DNA of 13,669 nucleotides, from assembly GCA_020441225.1 (NCBI GenBank), contig JAGRMP010000508.1, forward strand, positions 1 to 13,669. Direction: 5' to 3'. The stretch is from Maritimibacter sp. Lineage in GTDB: Bacteria; Pseudomonadota; Alphaproteobacteria; Rhodobacterales; Rhodobacteraceae. The notes beneath the pieces are model-generated. The model saw nothing but the letters and a program-made list of their open reading frames with translations, searched no databases and was not told the DNA's origin. This document shows positions 6,650 through 12,789 of the stretch, piece by piece. Each line of letters begins with the position of its first letter. Position 1 is the stretch's first letter. A program made the translations under genes and the position numbers.

Positions 6650-7759
6650 ATGCTGACGGCCGCACTTTTCCTGTCCGCCGGCGCTCCCTTGGCAGCGCAT
6701 TTCGGCAGCGCGGCGCTTGCCGCCACACGGGCGCGCCGGCGGGGTGCGCCGACGGGCAGGCCGTTCCGCCCTTTCATCAGTCTGCTGCGCCCGGTCAAAG
6801 GGCTCGACGCCTTCGACCTCGAGACCCTCGAAAGCTCCTTCACACAGGACTATCGAGCCTATGAGGTGATCTTCTGTGCCGCGTCGCCCGACGATCCCGC
6901 CTGCGCCCCGATCCGTGCGATGATCGCGGCGCACCCCGAGGTACCGGCGCGGCTCCTCGTGGGCGAAACCCGGATTACGGCCAACCCGAAACTCAACAAT
7001 CTGGCAAAAGGCGTCGCTGCCGCCCGTTCCGATTGGCTTGCCATGGCCGACGCCAACCTCCTGCTCGCGCCGGACTACCTGGCCGGCCTCGCCGACTCCT
7101 GGCAGGGCGACACAGGCCTGGTCTCGGGGCCGGCCCTGGGTGCCCGGGCGGAGAACATCTGGGGCGCGGTTGAATGCGCTTTCCTCAATACCTCGCAGGC
7201 GCGCTGGCAGCTGGCGGCCGACGCCCTGGGCATCGGTTTCGCGCAGGGCAAGACGATGTTCTGGAACGCCCGCGTCCTCGCCGCCGGTGGCGGCCTTGGG
7301 GCCCTGGGCCGAAACATGGCGGAAGACGTCGCCGCGACCAAACTCGTGCGGGCGCAGAGGCTCAAGGTGCGCCTGCCGGCGACGACCTCGGTGCAGCCGG
7401 TCGGCCGGCGCAGCCTCACAGCGGTCTGGCAGCGGCAGTTGCGCTGGAGCCGGGTGCGCCGTGACGGTTTTCCGGGCCTGTTTGTCGCCGAAATCGCGCA
7501 AGGTCCGGCGCTGGGTTTCGTGAGCCTGCTGGCTTTCGCCCTGCTGGGCGCCGCGCCGTTGTGGGCGGCGGCGGCCTTCCTGGCGCTGTGGTATGGTGCC
7601 GAAGCCGGATTTGCCCACGCGCTCGGGCTCACGCTCGGGCCCCGGGACCTGGCCGCGATGGTGCTGCGGGACGTGGCTCAGCCGGCGATCTGGGTCGCCA
7701 CCTTCGCGCGCCGCGGCTTCGAGTGGCGCGGGAATGACATGGCGGCGGCGCCAGTATGA
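6650..7759 (+). CDS. agt: Agt-like GT21 diacylglycerol glycosyltransferase
   Basis: 369-residue glycosyltransferase of the ceramide-glucosyltransferase type (GT21). Seen: N-terminal hydrophobic anchor (1-26), RPVKGLD (47-53), FCAASPDDPA (75-84), NPKLNNL (112-118), DxD-like site around Asp134 in MADAN, acidic ED (225-226), the processive RQLRW motif (262-266), and C-terminal membrane segments at about 283-325 and 335-352. Alphaproteobacterial Agt enzymes of this type move glucose or glucuronate from UDP-sugar to diacylglycerol at the cytoplasmic membrane, making glycolipids that replace phospholipids in phosphate starvation. Placed 2 bases after plcP, which would supply the diacylglycerol. ATG 6650 has CAGGGGG upstream; an earlier start inside plcP is not needed. 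HpnI-type hopanoid or ceramide transferases are alternatives, less likely with plcP next to it. Confidence 0.8.
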   Translation: MLTAALFLSAGAPLAAHFGSAALAATRARRRGAPTGRPFRPFISLLRPVKGLDAFDLETLESSFTQDYRAYEVIFCAASPDDPACAPIRAMIAAHPEVPARLLVGETRITANPKLNNLAKGVAAARSDWLAMADANLLLAPDYLAGLADSWQGDTGLVSGPALGARAENIWGAVECAFLNTSQARWQLAADALGIGFAQGKTMFWNARVLAAGGGLGALGRNMAEDVAATKLVRAQRLKVRLPATTSVQPVGRRSLTAVWQRQLRWSRVRRDGFPGLFVAEIAQGPALGFVSLLAFALLGAAPLWAAAAFLALWYGAEAGFAHALGLTLGPRDLAAMVLRDVAQPAIWVATFARRGFEWRGNDMAAAPV

Positions 7760-7763
7760 TCGG

Positions 7764-8336
7764 ATGATCGGATTGGAAGCGGTAACGGCGCTCGTGGCCA
7801 AACACGGGCTCGCAGTGGTGGCGCCCTTCGCGGTGCTCGAAGGCCCCGTCGTCACCGTCATTGCCGCCTGGCTCGCGAGCCTGGGCCTGTTCCCGGTCTG
7901 GGCGCTGGCGCTGGTTGTCATCGCGGCCGACCTGGCGGGGGATCTCCTGTTCTACGGGCTTGGGCGCTGGGGGCGCGACTACCTGCCCGAACGGTATCTC
8001 GACCGGGTCGGGCTCGGCGCGGCCCGGCTCGCGGCCCTTTCGGGGCATTTCGACACCAAGGGCGGGCGCACGCTCCTGTTCGGCAAGTTCACGCATTCGG
8101 TCGGCTTCGCGGTGCTCGCAGCCGCCGGGGCGGGACGGATGAAGCTCGGCCAGTTCCTCTGGTTCAACCTGATCGGGACGGTGCCGAAGAGCCTGTTCTT
8201 CGTCGCCCTCGGATATGGGTTTGGCACTGCATACGCGCGGATCGACAACTGGATTTCGCGCGTGTCGCTGGTGCTGCTCGTTCTGATTCTCGCAGGTGGG
8301 GTGAGCTGGTTTCTGTTTCGGAAGGTGCGCAGATGA
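7764..8336 (+). CDS. DedA-family (VTT domain) membrane protein
   Basis: 190-residue integral membrane protein. It has the DedA layout: an amphipathic start with conserved Glu in VLEGPVVTV (24-32), a hydrophobic stretch with GDLLFYGLGRWG (59-70), the FGKFTHSVGFAVLAAAGAGRM block (106-126) at the place of the family's FxRxxPGxR-like re-entrant loop, and a C-terminal membrane segment ending in FRKVRR. DedA proteins are implicated in flipping or recycling lipids such as undecaprenyl phosphate, and in membrane homeostasis. The usual loop Arg and Pro appear replaced (K, H/S), which may mean a divergent substrate. ATG 7764 is 4 bases after agt; an earlier in-frame ATG at 7734 overlaps agt. The ribosome site is weak, so translational coupling is likely. 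The stop overlaps the next start (ATGA). Confidence 0.8.
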   Translation: MIGLEAVTALVAKHGLAVVAPFAVLEGPVVTVIAAWLASLGLFPVWALALVVIAADLAGDLLFYGLGRWGRDYLPERYLDRVGLGAARLAALSGHFDTKGGRTLLFGKFTHSVGFAVLAAAGAGRMKLGQFLWFNLIGTVPKSLFFVALGYGFGTAYARIDNWISRVSLVLLVLILAGGVSWFLFRKVRR

Positions 8337-9034
8337 ATGATCGTATCCGGCTGTCCTGTATCATACCGGCTTACAACGAAGGCCCCCGGATCGGGGCGGT
8401 CCTGGCCGCGGCGCTCGCGGCGCCGGAGATCGACGAGGTGATCGTGGTCGATGACGGCTCGACCGACGAGACCGCAGACGTGGTGGCGCAATGGCAGCGG
8501 CGCGCGCGGAAGCTCCGGATCCTGAGCCAGCCCGACAATATCGGAAAGTCCCGGGCGGTCGCTGCGGGTGTCGGCTCGGCGCGCGGGCACGTCCTGATGC
8601 TCATCGACAGCGACCTCGTCGGGCTGCGGGCGCAGCACCTTTCGCGGCTGGCCGCGCCGGTCCTGCACGGCCGTGCCGGGGCCGCGATCAGCCTGCGCGG
8701 CAATGCGCCGAAAAGCTGGCGGCTGATCGGGCTGGACTACATTTCCGGTGAACGCGTGATGCCGCGCCGCCTTCTCGCCGATCGCCTCGAGGAGCTCGAC
8801 AGCCTGCCGCGCTTCGGCCTCGAAGTGTTCATGAACCGGCTCTGGCTGGACGAACATCTCAAGATCGCCGTGGTGCCCTGGCCCGACGTCGCGAGCCCGA
8901 TGAAGGCGGAGAAACGCGGTGGCTTCGTTCCCGGGGTGCGGGCCGATCTCGCGATGCTGCGGGACATGTTCAAGACTGTTTCCCCCGTCGCCGCGCTGGG
9001 CCAGATCCTGGCGATGCGGCTGCGACGGGTCTGA
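8333..9034 (+). CDS. GT2 family glycosyltransferase
   Basis: 233-residue GT-A fold glycosyltransferase with PAYNE (12-16), VVDDGSTDET (38-47), NIGKSRAV (69-76) and the metal-binding DSD (92-94). The order resembles dolichyl/polyprenyl-phosphate sugar synthases and small lipid-linked glycosyltransferases. There is no clear C-terminal membrane domain, only short amphipathic stretches, so it is probably soluble or peripheral. The start overlaps the dedA stop by four bases (ATGA), a strong sign of coupling. From its position after plcP-agt-dedA I infer a second lipid glycosylation step or polyprenyl-phosphate sugar synthesis; acceptor and sugar cannot be read from the sequence. Confidence 0.83.
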   Translation: MNDRIRLSCIIPAYNEGPRIGAVLAAALAAPEIDEVIVVDDGSTDETADVVAQWQRRARKLRILSQPDNIGKSRAVAAGVGSARGHVLMLIDSDLVGLRAQHLSRLAAPVLHGRAGAAISLRGNAPKSWRLIGLDYISGERVMPRRLLADRLEELDSLPRFGLEVFMNRLWLDEHLKIAVVPWPDVASPMKAEKRGGFVPGVRADLAMLRDMFKTVSPVAALGQILAMRLRRV

Positions 9035-9047
9035 AGGAGCACGCGGA

Positions 9048-9659
9048 ATGGCAAAACTGGGCGTCACGCCTTTCATTCATGAAAACGTCGAGATCACCGA
9101 CAGCACGTTCGGGCGGTTCGTCGAAATCGGAGCGGGATCACGGGTACAGTTCAGCCGGCTCGGCGATTATTCGTATTGCGACCGCTATGCCGATATCGCC
9201 AATGCCGAGATCGGCAAGTTTGCCAATATTGCGAGTTTCGTGCGCATCGGACCCACCGATCACCCGATGCATCGCGCCAGTATGCATCATTTCCTGTACC
9301 GCTCGTCCGACTACTGGGACGATGCCGACATCGACGCTGCGTTCTTCGCCCGCCGAAGGTCGCGTGTCGCCCGCATCGGGCATGATACCTGGATCGGCCA
9401 CAATGCCGTCATCCGTCCGGAGGTCACCATCGGCGACGGCGCGGTGGTCGCGTCTGCGGCGGTGGTGACGAAGGACGTCGCGCCCTACACGATCGCCGCC
9501 GGGATCCCGGCCAAACCGATCCGGGACCGATTTGCGCCGGACATCGCCGAGCGGCTGATGGCGCTTGCCTGGTGGGACTGGAGCCATGAGGTGCTGCGCG
9601 AACGGCTCGACGATTTTCGCAACCTGCCTGTCGAGGCTTTTCTCGAGGCCCACGAATAG
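9048..9659 (+). CDS. Hexapeptide-repeat acetyltransferase of the phosphonate-gene-associated type
   Basis: 203-residue left-handed beta-helix acyltransferase. Imperfect hexapeptide turns run through 14-70 (VEITDSTFGRFVEIGAGSRV and on) and 107-160 (VARIGHDTWIGHNAVIRPEVTIGDG). A loop GPTDHPMHRASMHHFLYRSSDYW (68-90) interrupts the helix and carries His72, equivalent to the catalytic His of xenobiotic acetyltransferases. It ends with the WWDW segment typical of the CatB/VatD-like group. Members of this group regularly occur in C-P lyase clusters, but the acceptor is not established to my knowledge; acetylation of an aminophosphonate, as by PhnO (a different fold), is a reasonable guess. AAGGAG at 9034-9039 gives a good start. 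It ends 12 bases from the convergent phnM. Confidence 0.85.
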   Translation: MAKLGVTPFIHENVEITDSTFGRFVEIGAGSRVQFSRLGDYSYCDRYADIANAEIGKFANIASFVRIGPTDHPMHRASMHHFLYRSSDYWDDADIDAAFFARRRSRVARIGHDTWIGHNAVIRPEVTIGDGAVVASAAVVTKDVAPYTIAAGIPAKPIRDRFAPDIAERLMALAWWDWSHEVLRERLDDFRNLPVEAFLEAHE

Positions 9660-9671
9660 CCTTCCGGCGAC

Positions 9672-10850
9672 CTATTCCGCGGCCAGGGGCGCGCCGGCGA
9701 CTTGTCCGAGCAGACGTCCGGCCAACGCCCCTGATAGATACGCGATCCGGCCGGCCGAGATCGTCGCCTCGATCCGGCGGGTCGTGGCGTCGACCACCAC
9801 GAAGTCGGCACGAAGGCCCGGGGCGATGCGGCCGCGGTCCGTGAGGCGCATGATCCGCGCGGGGGCCGTCGAGATCATCGCCCAGGCCTCGGCAAAGGGA
9901 CGCACGCCGAGATCGGAGAGCACCCAGGCTGCCTCGGCGAGGCTCGGGTAATGGTAGTCGGACACCAGCGCGTCGCAGAGCCCGCGGGTGATCAGGCTCA
10001 TCGCCGCGACGCCGCCGCCTTGCGACCCGCCGCGCACCAGGTTGGGCGCTCCCATCAGAACGGTATCGTCCATCGCCTTCGCCGCGAAGGCCGCGCCATG
10101 ACTGGTCGGAAATTCGCAGATGTGAGCGCCGAGGATGCGGAAGCGCTCGCGGGTATCGGCATCGGGGTCGTCGTGGCTGCCAAAGCGCACGCCGAGCCGG
10201 TCGAAGCCCTTGGCGAGCTCCAGCAGGTGCCGCGGCAGGGCAGGACCCTGGGCCTTTGCCGCGTCGATCTCGCGCCGGAACCCCTCGGCGGACCGGCCCG
10301 CGCGCTCGGCCCAGGCGGCGAAACTGTGGGGCTTGTCGGTGGCCGCGCTTAACACCTCGGGCAGGTGGTTGTTGAACACAACATAGTCGATGCCGTGGCG
10401 CTCGACCGCGTGCAGCAGGCGCTCGCGGCTCTCGATCATGTGGGTTTCCAACCGCACCTGGAGGCGCATGTCGATCAACGCGCGGCCGCGACAGGCGTCG
10501 AGCTCATGCATCAGCGATTCGGCGAAGTCGGGCCCGCGCATGCCGCCTTCCCAGCTCCAGCCCTGGGCGAGCCAGGCGGTCGTCACGCCATGGGCAGCCG
10601 CGTCGCGTTCGGTCGCGGCGAGACCGGTGGCGATGGGGAAGGGCGCGGTGGGACGGGGCGCGATGTGGCGTTCGAACGCATCGCCGTGCAGATCGACGAT
10701 CCCGGGCAGGATCAGGTAGCCGGTCAGGTCGGCTTCCGGCAGCGGTGCGTCGCAGAACACACCGTCTGCGACCGAGACGCCTGTCCGTCGGAGGGTGCCG
10801 TCACAGAGGACCTCGGCGCCGGCGAGGCGCAGGGGGGGAAGCGTGGCCAT
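9672..10850 (-). CDS. phnM: Alpha-D-ribose 1-methylphosphonate 5-triphosphate diphosphatase PhnM
   Basis: 392-residue amidohydrolase-superfamily enzyme. PhnM removes pyrophosphate from the ribose-phosphonate triphosphate made by PhnGHI, giving the 5-phosphate that PhnJ cleaves. Seen: metal-binding HGDAFERH (55-62, with HxD at 55-57), LETH (134-137), FNNHLPE (159-165), GSHDD (224-228, His226), GAPNLVRGGSQGG and SDYHYPSL in the last third. Length fits the family (about 380). ATG at 10850-10848 is preceded on this strand by AGGAAAA with suitable spacing. It lies 87 bases downstream of phnF on the same strand and is probably cotranscribed with it, facing away from phnGHI. I saw no clear promoter or terminator in the phnF-phnM gap. 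Confidence 0.94.
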   Translation of the reverse strand: MATLPPLRLAGAEVLCDGTLRRTGVSVADGVFCDAPLPEADLTGYLILPGIVDLHGDAFERHIAPRPTAPFPIATGLAATERDAAAHGVTTAWLAQGWSWEGGMRGPDFAESLMHELDACRGRALIDMRLQVRLETHMIESRERLLHAVERHGIDYVVFNNHLPEVLSAATDKPHSFAAWAERAGRSAEGFRREIDAAKAQGPALPRHLLELAKGFDRLGVRFGSHDDPDADTRERFRILGAHICEFPTSHGAAFAAKAMDDTVLMGAPNLVRGGSQGGGVAAMSLITRGLCDALVSDYHYPSLAEAAWVLSDLGVRPFAEAWAMISTAPARIMRLTDRGRIAPGLRADFVVVDATTRRIEATISAGRIAYLSGALAGRLLGQVAGAPLAAE

Positions 10851-10937
10851 GGGTTTTCCTGGGTTCGGATACTGCTCTTGCCTGGGATCGAGCGTACCCT
10901 GAGATTGTATCGGCGACGTGACGGAATACCGGTGGTT

Positions 10938-11648
10938 TCAGTCACTTGTGACCGTGAGCGTGACACGGTCGCCGGCAAACCAGGTGCGGCCATATTCGAC
11001 GGGGGTGCCGTCGGTGGCGGTGTTGAGCGCGGTGGTTCGCAGCAGCGGGTCGCCTTCGCGCAGCCCCAGGTGCAGCGCTTGCGTGGGGTTGGCCCGTTCG
11101 GCGGTGATCCGGGTTTCGGCGCGGATGTAGTCGGCCACCCCAGCGCGCCTCAGGGCTTCGGTGACCGAGGCGACCTCGGCGAACGCGGCGGCAAGACCGG
11201 GCAGGCGGACCGCGGGAAAGATGCTTTCGAACTGGGCGATGGCCACCCCTCCCGCGAGCGACAACCCTTCGTAGACCAGCACCTCGGCGCCGGGCGGGAG
11301 AGCGAGCGCCTGGGCCTCGCCGACGCCCGCGGGCCGGGGCTCGAGCCGCAGCACGCGCTTTTCCGGCAATCGGCCGGAGGCGCGGATATTCTGGTGAAAC
11401 CGGGTGCGCTTGCCGATCGGGTAGAGCGTGGGTTCGGCGGTGACGAAGACGCCGGCGCCGCGCCGCGACCGCACCAGCCCGTTCGCGCCCATGTCGGCGA
11501 GCGCCCGGCGCACCGTGTGGCGGTTGACGCCGAACCGCGCCGACAGCGCCGCTTCGGTGGGAAGCTTGTCGCCGGGCCGGTAATGGCCCTGTCCGATCTC
11601 GGCTTCGAGGGTGGCGGCGATGGATTTCCAGACCGGGGTGCGGGGCAT
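10938..11648 (-). CDS. phnF: GntR/HutC-family regulator PhnF
   Basis: 236-residue transcription regulator. Residues 4-72 form a GntR winged helix-turn-helix (PVWKSIAATL..., then GDKLPTEAALSARFGVNRHTVRRAL and the wing RRGAGVFVT). Residues about 80-232 match a UTRA ligand-binding domain, with the block RAETRITAERANPTQALHLGL followed by EGDPLLR. The NRHTVRRAL recognition helix and position beside phnG identify PhnF of C-P lyase loci. The ligand is presumed to be a phosphonate or a phosphate compound. It is transcribed divergently from phnG; the 92-base gap contains candidate PhoB and PhnF sites. The GGTGA upstream of the ATG is weak, so expression may be low. Confidence 0.92.
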   Translation of the reverse strand: MPRTPVWKSIAATLEAEIGQGHYRPGDKLPTEAALSARFGVNRHTVRRALADMGANGLVRSRRGAGVFVTAEPTLYPIGKRTRFHQNIRASGRLPEKRVLRLEPRPAGVGEAQALALPPGAEVLVYEGLSLAGGVAIAQFESIFPAVRLPGLAAAFAEVASVTEALRRAGVADYIRAETRITAERANPTQALHLGLREGDPLLRTTALNTATDGTPVEYGRTWFAGDRVTLTVTSD

Positions 11649-11649
11649 G

Positions 11650-11671
11650 CGTCACCAAAATTTCACGAGAC
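11650..11671 (+). promoter_or_regulatory. Candidate Pho box upstream of phnG
   Basis: CGTCACCAAAA (11650-11660) is followed directly by TTTCACGAGAC (11661-11671). GTCAC at 11651 and TTCAC at 11662 are exactly 11 bases apart, each followed by an A-rich tract, matching the PhoB direct-repeat pattern. It is the best of the three candidate Pho boxes in the window and ends 5 bases before a -35-like hexamer of the phnG promoter. Confidence 0.55.
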
Positions 11672-11676
11672 TCGCC

Positions 11677-11705
11677 TTGGGGAATCTGGCAAGAGTTTGT
11701 ATAGT
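11677..11705 (+). promoter_or_regulatory. Candidate sigma-70 promoter of phnGHI
   Basis: TTGGGG (11677-11682) and TATAGT (11700-11705) are separated by 17 bases. The -10 matches the consensus at five of six positions; the -35 is poor, as expected for an activator-dependent promoter. Transcription would begin about 30 bases before the phnG ATG. Confidence 0.45.
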
Positions 11706-11724
11706 TGTATAGTTACACAGACAA
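11697..11724. promoter_or_regulatory. Candidate PhnF operator: tandem TTGTATAGTT plus imperfect palindrome
   Basis: TTGTATAGTT occurs twice with an 8-base period (11697-11706 and 11705-11714). The second copy forms an imperfect palindrome with ACACAGACAA (11715-11724), seven of ten positions pairing. The site is A/T-rich in an otherwise GC-rich region, covers the -10 of phnG and lies in the phnF-phnG divergent gap, where HutC-type regulators usually bind. Assignment to PhnF rests on position. Confidence 0.45.
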
Positions 11725-11740
11725 ATCGGCAAGCTGTCTA

Positions 11741-12220
11741 ATGACCCCGACGACGACCCCCACGACGACCGGCCCCGCAGCGCGCAAGCACTGGATGAGC
11801 CTGCTCGCGAAAGCGCCGCCCGCGCGCCTCGCAGCGCTGTTCGACGCCCTTTTCGACGGGGTGGGGACCCGCCCCTCCTTCACCTGGCTCCGCCCGCCCG
11901 AGGTCGGCGGTGTGATGCTGCGAGGCCGGATGGGCGGCACCGGCGCGCCCTTCAACCTCGGCGAGATGACGGTCACCCGCTGCACCCTGAAACTGGGTTC
12001 CGGCGAGGTGGGACACGCCTATGTCCAGGGCCGCGACAAGGCCCATGCCGAACGCGCCGCGCTGGTCGATGCGCTGATGCAGACCGACCGGGCAGGGGCA
12101 GTGTCGCGCACCGTCCTCGATCCGCTGGCCGAAGAGGCGGCGGCAGCGAAACGGGCGCGCGCGGCCAAGGCCGCAGCGACCAGGGTCGATTTCTTCACCA
12201 TGGTTCGGGGAGAGGATTGA
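11741..12220 (+). CDS. phnG: C-P lyase core subunit PhnG
   Basis: 159-residue subunit of the PhnGHIJ carbon-phosphorus lyase core complex, which couples phosphonates to ribose of ATP and cleaves the C-P bond. Family blocks: ARKHWMSLLAKAP (14-26), RPPEVGGVMLRGRMGG (51-66) with GAPFNLGEMTVTRCT (68-82), GHAYVQGRDKAHAE (91-104), and a helical Ala/Lys-rich stretch before the C-terminal TRVDFFTMVRGE. ATG 11741 is chosen because the conserved block begins soon after it; a TTG at 11705 lies in the promoter. The ribosome site is weak. The first 12 residues are Thr/Pro-rich and look unstructured. The stop overlaps the phnH start by one base. Confidence 0.93.
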   Translation: MTPTTTPTTTGPAARKHWMSLLAKAPPARLAALFDALFDGVGTRPSFTWLRPPEVGGVMLRGRMGGTGAPFNLGEMTVTRCTLKLGSGEVGHAYVQGRDKAHAERAALVDALMQTDRAGAVSRTVLDPLAEEAAAAKRARAAKAAATRVDFFTMVRGED

Positions 12221-12789
12221 TGGCGGATGATGTCCTGACGGGTGGCTTCGGCAACGCCCCCGTGCAATCGGCCCGCGCCTTCCGGGCCGCGCTGAACGCG
12301 CTGGCGCGGCCCGGCCGGATCGAGCCGCTCGCCGGCGGCGTTGCGCCCGCGCCGGTTTCGCCCGCGGCGGCGACCTTGCTGCTCACGCTCTGCGATGCCG
12401 AGACGCCGCTGCATCTCGCGCCCGGACACGACACCGAAGCGGTCCGCGCCTGGATCGCCTTCCACATCGGCGCGCCGCTGGTCGGCCCGGACCGGGCGAT
12501 GTTCGCGCTGGGCCGGTGGCAGGCGCTCGCACCCCTCGACCGGTTCGCCATCGGCACCGCGGACTACCCCGACCGCTCGGCCACGCTGATCGTGGAGACC
12601 GATCGGCTCGACCCGGCCGGCGCGCGGCTCACCGGCCCCGGGATCGAAACCGAGGCGCGGCTCTCGCTGCCCGAGGCCGCCCCCTTCCGTGTCAACCGGG
12701 CGCTGTTCCCCCTGGGCCTCGATTTCTACTTCACCGCCGGCGACCGGCTTGCCGGCCTGCCGCGCACGACACTCGTGGAGGACGCCTGA
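12220..12789 (+). CDS. phnH: C-P lyase core subunit PhnH
   Basis: 189-residue subunit of the C-P lyase core complex. Family features: FRAALNALARPGRI (21-34), LLLTLCDAETPLHL (53-66), GTADYPDRSATLI (112-124), LTGPGIE (137-143) and FPLGLDFYFTAGDRLAGLPRTT near the end. PhnH has a PLP-transferase-like fold without cofactor and is structural in the complex. Start ATG 12220 overlaps the phnG stop by one base, with GGGGAGAGG just upstream; the end overlaps phnI by one base, so all three are translationally coupled. Confidence 0.93.
   Translation: MADDVLTGGFGNAPVQSARAFRAALNALARPGRIEPLAGGVAPAPVSPAAATLLLTLCDAETPLHLAPGHDTEAVRAWIAFHIGAPLVGPDRAMFALGRWQALAPLDRFAIGTADYPDRSATLIVETDRLDPAGARLTGPGIETEARLSLPEAAPFRVNRALFPLGLDFYFTAGDRLAGLPRTTLVEDA

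Noticed and set aside
6509..7921. Long minus-strand open frame opposite agt and the start of dedA
   Set aside because: No recognisable domain, and the plus strand carries a full set of GT21 motifs.
9660..9671. Bidirectional terminator between the acetyltransferase and phnM
   Set aside because: The 12-base gap is too short and I found no convincing stem with T-runs around the two stops.
10365..11741. Long plus-strand open frame opposite phnM and phnF
   Set aside because: Antisense to two motif-complete genes; composition is typical of a shadow frame.
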